Source: Aquimarina sp. MMG016 (lineage in GTDB: Bacteria > Bacteroidota > Bacteroidia > Flavobacteriales > Flavobacteriaceae). From it: a stretch of 64,000 nt of DNA. The position numbers and the translations under genes are program-made. The stretch covers positions 1 to 64,000 of the forward strand of contig NZ_JAGJEA010000010.1 of NCBI RefSeq assembly GCF_018100805.1, read 5' to 3'. This document shows positions 35,963-44,299 of the stretch, piece after piece (position 1 is the stretch's first letter; the number at the start of each line of letters is the position of its first letter). The notes beneath the pieces are model-generated. The model was not told where the DNA came from and did not search any database. It saw only the letters and a list, made by a program, of their open reading frames with translations.

Positions 35963-37312
35963 ATGTCAGAATACACACCGATCATTATTGCTGTTGGGGC
36001 AATTATTATAGCTGTTATTGCGGGTTTTTTTATAGGAAAATATGTAGCTTCACTTAAAAGCAAAAGTGAACAAAGTGCTGCTAATGAAAGAACAAACCAG
36101 CTTCAATATCAGTTTGATCAACTAAAAAACACTTCAGAAAAACAACTCTTAGAACTTTCGCAAGAGAGAGAAGAAATTCGCAGAGAAAAAGAATTTCTAA
36201 ATACAGAATTGACTCGTCGTAATACTGAGTTTGAAAACCTTCAGCTTAAAAGCAATGAACAAAAAGAAGAAGTTGAAAAACTACAAGAAAAATTCTCTAA
36301 AGACTTTGAAAACCTAGCTAATAAAATTTTAGACTCAACTTCTACTAAATTCACACAACAGAATAAAGAGAATATCAAAAATCTGTTGAATCCTCTTCAG
36401 GAAAAAATCAATACTTTCGAAAAGAAAGTAGAACAAACTCATAAAGAAAGTATCGATTATCATGCAGCTCTACGTCAACAAATTTTAGGACTCAAAGACC
36501 TCAATGAGCAAATGAGCAAAGAAGCTACGAACTTAACCAAAGCCTTAAAAGGTGATAGTAAAATGCAAGGGAACTGGGGGGAATTGGTCCTGGAACGAGT
36601 TTTGGAAAAATCAGGCTTAGAAAAAGATCGCGAATATTTTGTACAGCAAAGTTTTACCACAGAAGACGGTCAACGTGTTTTACCGGATGTAGTGATTTAC
36701 CTTCCGGATAACAAAAAGATGGTGATTGACTCTAAAGTAACACTTACTGCTTATGAACGTTTTGTAAACGAGGATGATGAAGATCTAAGAGCCAATTATT
36801 TAAAAGAACATATTTCTGCTTTAAAACGTCATGTAGATCAACTTTCAGAAAAAAATTATCAAGATTTATATGATATCGAATCTCCGGATTTTGTTTTACT
36901 ATTCGTACCTATAGAGCCCGCATTTGCGATAGCCATCAATGAAGAAAGCAAATTGTATAACCAAGCCTTTGAGAAAAACATTGTTATCGTTACTCCTTCT
37001 ACACTTTTAGCCACACTACGGACTATTGATACCATGTGGAATAACGAAAAGCAACAACGCAACGCTATTGAAATTGCACGACAAGCTGGAGCATTGTATG
37101 ATAAGTTTGAAGGACTAATTAAAGATCTGACCGGCGTTGGTAAAAAGATAGACGATGCAAAAAAAGACTATTCGGCTGCTATGAATAAATTGGTAGAAGG
37201 ACGGGGAAATCTAATCACCAGTGTAGAAAAACTTAAAAAAATGGGCGCTAAAGCAAAAAAATCTCTTCCAGAACCTATCATCAAACGTGCGATGGAAGAT
37301 GAAAATGAATAA
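35963..37312 (+). CDS. rmuC: RmuC-family DNA recombination protein
   Basis: A 449-aa protein with an N-terminal transmembrane segment (residues 6-28), a long coiled coil (about 35-180, charged with many Glu/Lys/Gln) and the RmuC domain (about 200-410: KMQGNWGELVLERVLEKSGL, LPDVVIYLPDNKKMVIDSKVTL, VLLFVPIEPAF, ATLRTIDTMW). In E. coli RmuC limits recombination at inverted repeats, and the C-terminal part resembles a restriction-endonuclease-like fold. It leads a run of five closely spaced plus-strand genes. Confidence 0.93.
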   Translation: MSEYTPIIIAVGAIIIAVIAGFFIGKYVASLKSKSEQSAANERTNQLQYQFDQLKNTSEKQLLELSQEREEIRREKEFLNTELTRRNTEFENLQLKSNEQKEEVEKLQEKFSKDFENLANKILDSTSTKFTQQNKENIKNLLNPLQEKINTFEKKVEQTHKESIDYHAALRQQILGLKDLNEQMSKEATNLTKALKGDSKMQGNWGELVLERVLEKSGLEKDREYFVQQSFTTEDGQRVLPDVVIYLPDNKKMVIDSKVTLTAYERFVNEDDEDLRANYLKEHISALKRHVDQLSEKNYQDLYDIESPDFVLLFVPIEPAFAIAINEESKLYNQAFEKNIVIVTPSTLLATLRTIDTMWNNEKQQRNAIEIARQAGALYDKFEGLIKDLTGVGKKIDDAKKDYSAAMNKLVEGRGNLITSVEKLKKMGAKAKKSLPEPIIKRAMEDENE

Positions 37313-37333
37313 TAATACATAAAAACGAATGTA

Positions 37334-37666
37334 ATGGAATCAAGTTTCACCGAAATTTTAACAAGAACATTAACCGCTTTATTATATATCATCCCTACCC
37401 TATTTTTTATTGGTATTGCTATTTACTATTTAATGAAGGTTGGTAGTAAAATAGAGGGAGTGCTGATTCTAATCGGTAACGTTATTATACTTTTAGTATC
37501 CATTTCATTCAATTTCATGTATTTATATATCGATTCCTGGGGAATTCAAATATATTCTATTATAAATATGGTAGTTAATGGAATTGGTTTTATTGGTTCC
37601 ATTTTATTTGCTATTGGTTTTTTTATGGTCGTTCGCAAATTAATACGAAGTAACTCTACAATCTAA
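37334..37666 (+). CDS. Small three-helix membrane protein
   Basis: A 110-aa, very hydrophobic protein with three predicted membrane helices (about residues 13-33, 40-62 and 73-98) and a basic C-terminus (VVRKLIRS). No family is recognised. It lies 21 bp after rmuC, and its stop codon shares one base with the start of the serine hydrolase gene (TAATG), which implies coupled translation. Confidence 0.75.
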   Translation: MESSFTEILTRTLTALLYIIPTLFFIGIAIYYLMKVGSKIEGVLILIGNVIILLVSISFNFMYLYIDSWGIQIYSIINMVVNGIGFIGSILFAIGFFMVVRKLIRSNSTI

Positions 37667-38826
37667 TGAATATAAAGCTATCACAAATTTCTTTTCTATT
37701 AATTGTATTAGAGTTTATTTCTTATACCATAGTTGCACAACAAACCTATTTTCCGGAACAAGGAAATTGGGAAGAGAAAAAACCTTCTGAATTCAAAATC
37801 AATTCCGGAAAACTTCAGGAAGCAGTTCAGTTTGCTATTGACCACGAATACTCAGGGTCTAAAGACTTACGTCAGGCAATTTTAAAAGGTTTTCAACGCG
37901 AACCTTATCATAAGATACTTGGCCCTACTAAAAAACGAGGAACATCAGCAGGTTTAATTATCAAAGATGGCTATATCATATCTAAATGGGGCGATGTTGA
38001 TCGCGTAGATATGACTTTTAGCGTTACCAAAAGTTATTTATCTACTATGGCGGGTCTCGCAATAGATCAAAAATTAATTACTACTGTAGATGATTTTACG
38101 TATAAATATATTTGGGATCATACTTTTGATGGAAAACATAACAAAAAAATTACCTGGAGACATTTACTTACCCAATCTTCTGACTGGTCCGGGCAACTTT
38201 GGGGAGGCTATGATTGGGCGGATCGTCCACCAAGAGAAGGTGGGATTGATGAATGGAAATCCAGAAAATTCAGTGAGCCCGGGTCTATTTTTGAATACAA
38301 TGATGTACGAGTTAATGTGCTAGCCTATTCATTACTCAATGTTTGGCGAAAACCTTTACCACAAGTACTCAAAGAAAAAATTATGGATCCTATTGGCGCT
38401 TCTACTACCTGGAGATGGTACGGATACAAAAATTCCTGGGTAAACATTGATGGCATAAAAATGCAATCGGTAAGCGGCGGAGGACATTCTGGTGGCGGGT
38501 TATTTATTAACACATTAGATCACGCACGTTTTGGGCTTTTATATCTAAATAATGGAAAATGGAAAGAAAAACAGTTGGTTTCAGAAAATTGGATCAAAGA
38601 AGCTATTACATCTTCTGATGCAAATTCTAATTATGGTTTTATGTGGTGGCTAAATCAAAAGGGAAATAGACATTGGGAAGGTCTGCCAGAGCATCTATTT
38701 TATGCAGCTGGTTTTGGAGGTAACTTCATTGTAATTGATCAAAAACAAAATGTAGTTGTAGTCACACGATGGTTAGAACCTAGTCAAATTGACGAGTTTA
38801 TGACTAAAGTTTATAAAGCACTTTAA
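37666..38826 (+). CDS. Serine hydrolase of the beta-lactamase / class C family
   Basis: A 386-aa protein with a signal peptide (cleavage after TIVAQ, residue about 25). The catalytic SxxK is SVTK in FSVTKSYLSTMAG (about residue 125). A Tyr-Asn motif is in FEYNDVRVNVLAYSLL, and a late GGNF/GGG block (AAGFGGNFIVI) replaces the KTG motif. This pattern is that of secreted esterases or D-amino-acid-type hydrolases related to AmpC. The substrate is unknown. The operon position, between small membrane proteins and a thioesterase, gives no clear pathway. Confidence 0.88.
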   Translation: MNIKLSQISFLLIVLEFISYTIVAQQTYFPEQGNWEEKKPSEFKINSGKLQEAVQFAIDHEYSGSKDLRQAILKGFQREPYHKILGPTKKRGTSAGLIIKDGYIISKWGDVDRVDMTFSVTKSYLSTMAGLAIDQKLITTVDDFTYKYIWDHTFDGKHNKKITWRHLLTQSSDWSGQLWGGYDWADRPPREGGIDEWKSRKFSEPGSIFEYNDVRVNVLAYSLLNVWRKPLPQVLKEKIMDPIGASTTWRWYGYKNSWVNIDGIKMQSVSGGGHSGGGLFINTLDHARFGLLYLNNGKWKEKQLVSENWIKEAITSSDANSNYGFMWWLNQKGNRHWEGLPEHLFYAAGFGGNFIVIDQKQNVVVVTRWLEPSQIDEFMTKVYKAL

Positions 38827-38836
38827 AAGATAAATA

Positions 38837-39205
38837 ATGAAAAAGGTTTTAGCGATAATTATTATTGTTATCATGGCTCTTTTTGCAGGTTGGTATGCTT
38901 TTGTGTATTACTCAACTTATAGTGAAGGAACCAGAAGTGGTGAACTTATAAAATTCAGTAAAAAAGGTATGATGGTTAAAACCTGGGAAGGTGAAATAAG
39001 CCAGGGGATTTCGGGAGCTCAAATTTTTAGCTTTTCTGTGGAAGGCAAAAATGAAGACCTTATTAAAAAACTGGAAGAGTTACAAGGAAGATATGTAAAG
39101 GTAAAATATAAAGAACGATATGCCAAAATTAGTTGGTTAGGAGATACTAATTATTTCATCATTGACATCACGGAAGAAGAATCACCACATTTTAGAAATA
39201 GATAA
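38837..39205 (+). CDS. Small single-span membrane protein, unknown
   Basis: A 122-aa protein with an N-terminal transmembrane helix (residues 3-24) and a periplasmic, beta-rich domain (SGELIKFSKKGMMVKTWEGEI). Proteins of this form are common in flavobacteria and are sometimes mislabelled as 6-phosphogluconate dehydrogenase; no dehydrogenase motif is present. It lies 10 bp after the serine hydrolase. Confidence 0.78.
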   Translation: MKKVLAIIIIVIMALFAGWYAFVYYSTYSEGTRSGELIKFSKKGMMVKTWEGEISQGISGAQIFSFSVEGKNEDLIKKLEELQGRYVKVKYKERYAKISWLGDTNYFIIDITEEESPHFRNR

Positions 39206-39222
39206 AATTTAAAAATATTACT

Positions 39223-39765
39223 ATGAAACGATATAAGAAGCCAACAGAATCCAGAGTAATTATTTCTGAATTAATGCTTCCTTCTCATTCTAATTTTAGT
39301 GGAAAAATACACGGTGGATATATCCTTTCTTTAATGGATCAAATTGCATTTGCTTGTGCATCTAAGCATTCTGAAACCTATTGTGTCACTGCTAGTGTGG
39401 ATAAAGTAGATTTTAGAAAGCCTATTGAAGTTGGTGAATTAGTTACTATGAAGGCTTCTGTTAATCACGTCGGCAGTACTTCTATGGTTGTTGGAGTTCG
39501 AGTAGAGGCTGAAAATATAAGAACTGGAAAGACAAAACATTGTAATTCGAGCTATTTTACAATGGTAGCAAAAAATGATGAAGGCAAGAGTGTTTCGGTA
39601 CCTGGTTTGGTTCTTGAAAATGAAACTGCGGTACGCCGTTTTGTAAGAAGTATTATTCGCAAAGAAGAAGCCAATGCCAGAAGAGATCGTTTTAAAGCAT
39701 CAGAATTTGAAATGGAAAAACACTTAGAGTTGTTAAAAAAATATAACATTAAGCTGGCATTATAA
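39223..39765 (+). CDS. Acyl-CoA thioesterase, hot-dog fold
   Basis: A 180-aa single hot-dog domain protein. Family motifs are NFSGKIHGGYILSLMDQIAFACA (about residues 25-47, with the Asp of the active helix) and TASVDKVDFRKPIEVGELV. It hydrolyses acyl-CoA thioesters in the cytoplasm; the chain length preference cannot be read from sequence. The basic C-terminal extension (RDRFKASEFEMEKHLELLKK) is helical. It is the last gene of the rmuC run. Confidence 0.92.
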   Translation: MKRYKKPTESRVIISELMLPSHSNFSGKIHGGYILSLMDQIAFACASKHSETYCVTASVDKVDFRKPIEVGELVTMKASVNHVGSTSMVVGVRVEAENIRTGKTKHCNSSYFTMVAKNDEGKSVSVPGLVLENETAVRRFVRSIIRKEEANARRDRFKASEFEMEKHLELLKKYNIKLAL

Positions 39766-39838
39766 TTATCTTGTAGTCTTTTCGTTATATACTAGTCCAC
39801 ACAATTTATTATCTTTCGGTAAAAAACCTCAAAATAGT

Positions 39839-40231
39839 ATGAAAAAGTTAGTCCCAATTGTCATAATATTGATATTTTCCTTTGCTATAATAGGCTGTGG
39901 AGGAAGTGATGATAATAATACTGAGCCACCAATTATAATTGATCCTGATCCTATTCCAGGTAAAACATCAACTTATAATGCAGATGTAAAACCTATTATA
40001 GACACTCACTGTATTGAATGCCATTCTAATCCCCCTACAAATTCTGCACCTATGTCACTTGTAACATATGCAGATGTAGTAAATGCTGAAGAAGAAAGAG
40101 AATTATACCGAAGGATATTTACCTCTAGTTTTACCATAGTAATGCCTCCACCTGAAGAGGGTGGCCGGCTACCCAGTGCAACCATAAAAATTGTAGAAGA
40201 TTGGATTGCAGATGGTTTAATAGAAGAGTAA
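39839..40231 (+). CDS. Monoheme c-type cytochrome lipoprotein (copy 1)
   Basis: A 130-aa lipoprotein with lipobox IIGC (Cys20) and a Pro/Asp-rich linker. A single heme-attachment motif CIECH lies at residues 58-62 (THCIECHSNPP), and a likely distal Met is in IVMPPPEEGGRLP. It should be a membrane-tethered electron carrier outside the cytoplasm. A clearly related protein is encoded at 42168-42533. Both share the patterns (C-x-x-C-H)-N/S-x-PP, then APM-x-L-x-TY and GGxRLP. It ends 4 bp from a convergent gene. Confidence 0.87.
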   Translation: MKKLVPIVIILIFSFAIIGCGGSDDNNTEPPIIIDPDPIPGKTSTYNADVKPIIDTHCIECHSNPPTNSAPMSLVTYADVVNAEEERELYRRIFTSSFTIVMPPPEEGGRLPSATIKIVEDWIADGLIEE

Positions 40232-40235
40232 ATGA

Positions 40236-40589
40236 CTATCTTATATTAATAGCATCTCGCCCTTTATAAAACCGCTTTACAGCCATCTGATTACCAGAAT
40301 ATACTTTTACTAAGTACAATCCTGTTCTCAGTATAGAAAGGTCAATCTGAGTGTCCAGGTGCATTCTTTTCTCAATTCTAATAAAGCCTGATTTATCTAT
40401 AATCTTAACAAGAACTGGTTTCCTTGGGCCATTAAAAATAATATTTAAAAATTCTGAAGGAGTAGAAGATTCAATCTCAAAAGAAAATACTTCATCATTA
40501 AAAAAAGTAGCTTCCTTATCACTCAACCCACTTGAATAAGACAAAATAGTTCCAACTAAAAACAGTGTAAATAGTAATACATTTTTCAT
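40236..40589 (-). CDS. Small exported protein resembling a T9SS C-terminal beta domain
   Basis: A 117-aa protein with a signal peptide (residues 1-19, SYSSG). The mature part has the strand pattern of flavobacterial type A sorting domains: LNIIFNGPRKPVLVKIIDKSGFI, then IDLSILRTGLYLVKVYSGNQMAVKRFYKG. It is nearly all sorting-domain-like sequence with no cargo domain, so it may be a stand-alone domain or a remnant. It is monocistronic and convergent with the cytochrome gene. Confidence 0.65.
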   Translation of the reverse strand: MKNVLLFTLFLVGTILSYSSGLSDKEATFFNDEVFSFEIESSTPSEFLNIIFNGPRKPVLVKIIDKSGFIRIEKRMHLDTQIDLSILRTGLYLVKVYSGNQMAVKRFYKGRDAINIR

Positions 40590-40648
40590 AACATAACTTT
40601 TAACTTAAGATACTGCTTTACTAACATTCAATCTGTTAATAAAAATGC

Positions 40649-40675
40649 AAAAGAGCACCAATAAAGTGCTCTTTT
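40649..40675 (-). terminator. Terminator of the DUF5777 gene
   Basis: A perfect 10-bp stem aaaagagcac / gtgctctttt (40649-40658, 40666-40675) with a 7-nt loop and T-rich sequence following on the minus strand. It lies about 95 bp beyond the stop of the DUF5777 gene. Confidence 0.75.
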
Positions 40676-40770
40676 AGAAAAGTTTATGAGTTGTTTAGAA
40701 GTACTTCTTAAGACAACACATCTTATGTATTAAAATATATCATAGAACTGATCGCATTTAAACGAAATTC

Positions 40771-41625
40771 TTAAAGGTCAAATACTCTGCTCAAGTTAAA
40801 CCCAAAGAAAAAATTACCATCACCCCAATCTCCTGATGCCTGACCCAAGAAACCATTTTCAAACATTGGTTGGGCGTTCGTAAAATGTACCTGAAATACA
40901 TGACCTCCAGTTTCGATATCGAAACCAATTGATAATGGATTTTTAAAAGTAGAACTACCACTTCTATTGAAATGAACGCCATAATCAAGATTAATACTAA
41001 ATCGTTTGGTTAGCTTATATCTTCCTCCCATACCCATTATAAACTGTGAATTGTCCTGATCATCAAATCTTACAAAATTCTCATGTAAATAAGATGGTGC
41101 AAATTCCAAAGAAAGATTTTTGCCAATTTTGCTCGCTATCAAGACCTGGGAAACATAGGATAATCTATTATTGAACTTTAGTTTAGGTAATTGCTCTCTC
41201 TCCAAACCCGTATTAATAGTTAGCAAATTATACCCTACAATAGTAAAAGGGAACCCTCCTTTCTTTTGTCTTGTAATCCGATACTTAATATGGCCTCCAT
41301 AAGTTTTTTGAAAAGAACTCCTTGCAATACCAATATTTAATCCATTAGTAATACCATAAATAAACTTAAGTTGAGTAACCGCCTGATCTAATCCAAAAAA
41401 ATCATCAATACCATTTTCGACACTACCAAAACGATGGGAAACAACAAAAAACAAGTTTCTTTTACTTACAAGTTTAGTAGATTCAAAATTTACGATCTTA
41501 AGTCCCTTAAATGTAGCAGTAACATAATTATCATCTTGTACTTCTGATTCTAGTTCATCAAGTAAATCATCCTGACTGAATCCTATAAATGGCAATAAGA
41601 ATAAAAAAAATAAGAGTTTTTTCAT
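40771..41625 (-). CDS. DUF5777-family outer-membrane beta-barrel protein
   Basis: A 284-aa protein with a signal peptide (residues 1-17, FIGFSQ), a short acidic linker (DDLLDELESE) and alternating amphipathic strands to the end. Segments such as NLFFVVSHRFGSVENGIDDFFGLDQA and the C-terminal aromatic FGFNLSRVF are typical of DUF5777. The function of the family is not established. Such genes often sit with YceI, OB-fold and small cytochrome-like lipoproteins, as here. It follows the OB-fold gene on the same strand by 31 bp. Confidence 0.85.
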   Translation of the reverse strand: MKKLLFFLFLLPFIGFSQDDLLDELESEVQDDNYVTATFKGLKIVNFESTKLVSKRNLFFVVSHRFGSVENGIDDFFGLDQAVTQLKFIYGITNGLNIGIARSSFQKTYGGHIKYRITRQKKGGFPFTIVGYNLLTINTGLEREQLPKLKFNNRLSYVSQVLIASKIGKNLSLEFAPSYLHENFVRFDDQDNSQFIMGMGGRYKLTKRFSINLDYGVHFNRSGSSTFKNPLSIGFDIETGGHVFQVHFTNAQPMFENGFLGQASGDWGDGNFFFGFNLSRVFDL

Positions 41626-41656
41626 GAGGTAGTTTTATAAATACAATTAATGAGAA

Positions 41657-42040
41657 TTATTTTATCAAGGACGCCTGATCTAACTTTACTACTTCCAGAA
41701 GTTCATCATATCCAATACACCTTGCTTTAACCGTGAAGTCATTATTTAAACTTGTTTCGGTAATTTTGTGATTGACATCAAAAGTACAATATGCGGCATC
41801 ATTAAGCAATAGCGAATTTTCTTCTATTTCTGTAAGCTGTCCGGTGACAATAATGGTTTTATTTAAATATTTCTTAGAAGAAGCTTCGGGATCATTAAAA
41901 AACTCCTTAACCAATTCCGCAGCAGCAATTGTAAACTCAGCTTTTTCACTTTGAATATCGCGATGTGATTGATATATGTATTTATACCCAATAAATCCAG
42001 CTATCCCAAGGACTAAAATTACTATCAATAATTTTTTCAT
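41657..42040 (-). CDS. Membrane-anchored OB-fold protein (tRNA_anti-like family)
   Basis: A 127-aa protein with an N-terminal transmembrane helix (residues 3-23) and a small OB-fold domain: a helix (AAAELVKEFFNDPEASSKKY), then KTIIVTGQLTEIEE, LLLNDAAYCTF and a final VKARCIGYDELLEVVKLDQ. This is the form of the exported tRNA_anti-like proteins of Bacteroidetes, which are not nucleic-acid enzymes as far as known. It is the first gene of a two-gene unit with the DUF5777 barrel and is divergent from the second cytochrome lipoprotein. Confidence 0.82.
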   Translation of the reverse strand: MKKLLIVILVLGIAGFIGYKYIYQSHRDIQSEKAEFTIAAAELVKEFFNDPEASSKKYLNKTIIVTGQLTEIEENSLLLNDAAYCTFDVNHKITETSLNNDFTVKARCIGYDELLEVVKLDQASLIK

Positions 42041-42167
42041 TACTTGTTTTCATATTAAAACTTGTTTTAAATGTATGAAAATTATCCACCTAATGAAACT
42101 TATTTTTGCATATCAACGAAATTTGACATAATTTCTACCATTCAAAATAATACCTTAAAAGCAATTT

Positions 42168-42533
42168 ATGAAAACATATTTTCTTAAGTTTTTGATCCTA
42201 TGTATAGTTTTAGCCAATATTAGTTGCGAAAATGATAGCGAAGATGATTTAGTGGAGGTTATTTCTGTGGAATTGGTTACTTATGAAAACACTATAAAGA
42301 CGATCATTGATGACAATTGTGTTTTTTGTCATAACGATCCCCCAATTAATTTTGCTCCTATGCCATTACTAACATATGATCAAGTTAAAGAAGCAGTTGA
42401 CAATAGAGGCCTTCTCAATAGAGTTTCTTCTGAAGATATTAGCTTTCTTATGCCATCTGGAGGCCCGAGATTACCTCAATCAACTATTGATTTAATTTTG
42501 CAATGGAATACAGATGGATTACTAGAACAATAA
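42168..42533 (+). CDS. Monoheme c-type cytochrome lipoprotein (copy 2)
   Basis: A 121-aa lipoprotein with lipobox NISC (Cys20) and heme motif CVFCH at residues 51-55. A likely distal Met is in FLMPSGGPRLP. It is a paralogue of the protein at 39839-40231, with the same layout and shared segments but a different linker. It is followed 12 bp later by a YceI-like gene, so the two are probably co-transcribed. Confidence 0.87.
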   Translation: MKTYFLKFLILCIVLANISCENDSEDDLVEVISVELVTYENTIKTIIDDNCVFCHNDPPINFAPMPLLTYDQVKEAVDNRGLLNRVSSEDISFLMPSGGPRLPQSTIDLILQWNTDGLLEQ

Positions 42534-42545
42534 ACCCATATACTT

Positions 42546-43082
42546 ATGAAAAATGTAGTATTTTTTTTATTATTATTTGTTTCTGGAGCTGTTTTAGCCC
42601 AAGAGAAATACACTACCAAAAAGGGAACAATAAGCTTTGAAGCTTCAGTACCTTCTTTTGAAGAAGTAAAAGCCAAAAACTCTTCGGTTACTGCTATTTT
42701 AAATACAGATAATGGTGAATTTGCAGCGTTAGCTTTGATGAAAGGGTTCAGGTTCAAAAATGCTTTGATGGAAGAACATTTTAATGAGAACTATGTAGAG
42801 TCTGATGATTATCCTAAAGCAACATTCAAAGGAAAATTAGTTGGTTTTGATAAAAATGACATACGAAATGAATATACAATAGAAGGTACTTTGACATTAC
42901 ATGGGAAATCGAAAAATATAAGTGTAAAAGGATCTTTACACAAAAACGATGATACTTTTCTAGTTTCGTCTTCTTTTAAAACTAAACCTGAAGATTTTGA
43001 TATTAAGATTCCTGGCATTGTCAGTAAAAAGATCGCTGAAGATATTTTAGTGAATTTTGAGTTTAAACTTATCAAAAAATAG
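42546..43082 (+). CDS. YceI-family exported protein
   Basis: A 178-aa protein with a signal peptide (cleavage near VLAQE, residue 19) and a YceI lipocalin-like barrel: KGTISFEASVPSFEEVKAKN, MEEHFNENYVESDDYPKATFKG and IEGTLTLHGKSKNISVKGSL. YceI proteins bind isoprenoid or amphiphilic lipids in the periplasm, and some work beside cytochrome b561. Here the neighbour is a c-type cytochrome lipoprotein, which suits a quinone or lipid redox role; that is inference. Confidence 0.93.
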   Translation: MKNVVFFLLLFVSGAVLAQEKYTTKKGTISFEASVPSFEEVKAKNSSVTAILNTDNGEFAALALMKGFRFKNALMEEHFNENYVESDDYPKATFKGKLVGFDKNDIRNEYTIEGTLTLHGKSKNISVKGSLHKNDDTFLVSSSFKTKPEDFDIKIPGIVSKKIAEDILVNFEFKLIKK

Positions 43083-43399
43083 AAATAACTATACCAAAAC
43101 AATATAGTAGTAAATTTCATGGAGGCTATTCATTATAGATTTATACCTCTTTAAACTCATATTTTCAGCTTTAATCATTTTCTTTAGAAATAGTAATATT
43201 AAAGTTGTTACTTGTACTCAAATTGATATGCATAATGTTAATATATTCACTATTTAGAAAAGAATTAACTATTTGTACATTTATATTAAGAATGAAATTA
43301 TGGTAAAATCTATATATTTAAAATAAAACACAATTATCAATTTATTAAAAAACTCTAAACTTTTTTATTAGCAATATTCTAATTAAAACTCAGCTTCTT
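43083..43399. other. Intergenic region before the radical SAM/glycan locus
   Basis: About 320 bp, very AT-rich, without an open frame. It must carry the promoter for the cassette that starts at 43400. No clean -33/-7 pair was found, and no terminator hairpin after the YceI gene. Confidence 0.4.
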
Positions 43400-44299
43400 G
43401 TGAATTCTTTAAAACCCTTGCTATATTTTTCGATTTTCAAGTACCCTCTCTCTGCAAAAGAAATCTACCTATTTTCTAATGCAGCAACGGAAAAAGAAAT
43501 CACCGATGAATTAAACTATTTACAAGATAAAGGTGTAGTCTCCAATAGTGAGAGTTATTATTTTCTTGATAATAATATACAAACAGTGTCCAGACGTATG
43601 AAAGGAAATAAATATGCTAAATCGGTTATGAATAAAGCTGTACGAAAAGGGGTTTTTATTTCTAAATTTCCTTTTGTAAAAGCAGTAGGCATCTCCGGAG
43701 CTTTATCTAAAAACTATCATGATGAAGATAGTGATGTAGATTTTTTTATTATTACTGAGCCAAAACGTTTATGGATAGCAAGAACCTTATTGGTTTTATA
43801 TAAAAAAGTATTTCTATTCAATTCTAGAAAATTCTTTTGTATTAACTATTTCATTTCTGAAGATAAGTTAAAGATTAAAGAACAAAATATATTTACAGCT
43901 ACAGAATTACTAACTCTAATACCAATTTCGGGTGATTTTGATGCTTTTTATGAATCAAATCAATGGGTTTCTAAATTTTTACCAAATTTAAAAATTGGTA
44001 AAAAACCTTTGCAGGGAAACATTAAAAAGAATTGGGTTTCTAATTTTATCAGGTATATTCTTAATAATAAAATTGGAAATTCTCTGGATCATTTTTTTTT
44101 AAGAATTACTTTAAAAAAGTGGCATTTAAAATTTAATCATTTAAGTGAGACTGATTTTAAAGTAGCGATGAAGTCTACCAAAGATGTTTCTAAGCATCAC
44201 CCTCAGAACTTTCAGAAAAAAGTTATCGATAGACTTAACCAAAAGTATCAAGAATTTCAGAATAAATATAATATAGAATTAGAACAAGAGCATGCTTGA
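43400..44299 (+). CDS. Nucleotidyltransferase-fold protein with N-terminal winged-helix-like region
   Basis: A 299-aa protein. Residues 1-65 resemble a winged helix (FKYPLSAKEIYLFSNAATEKEI, then a YYFL wing). A polymerase-beta-type nucleotidyltransferase motif follows: GISGALSKNYHDEDSDVDFFII with the metal pair Asp112/Asp114. The rest is helical. It should transfer a nucleotide to an unknown acceptor. The start is GTG 43400. It heads a five-gene unit in which each gene overlaps the next by 1-8 bp, and two B12-binding radical SAM genes are part of it. This tight coupling suggests a shared pathway. Confidence 0.78.
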   Translation: MNSLKPLLYFSIFKYPLSAKEIYLFSNAATEKEITDELNYLQDKGVVSNSESYYFLDNNIQTVSRRMKGNKYAKSVMNKAVRKGVFISKFPFVKAVGISGALSKNYHDEDSDVDFFIITEPKRLWIARTLLVLYKKVFLFNSRKFFCINYFISEDKLKIKEQNIFTATELLTLIPISGDFDAFYESNQWVSKFLPNLKIGKKPLQGNIKKNWVSNFIRYILNNKIGNSLDHFFLRITLKKWHLKFNHLSETDFKVAMKSTKDVSKHHPQNFQKKVIDRLNQKYQEFQNKYNIELEQEHA

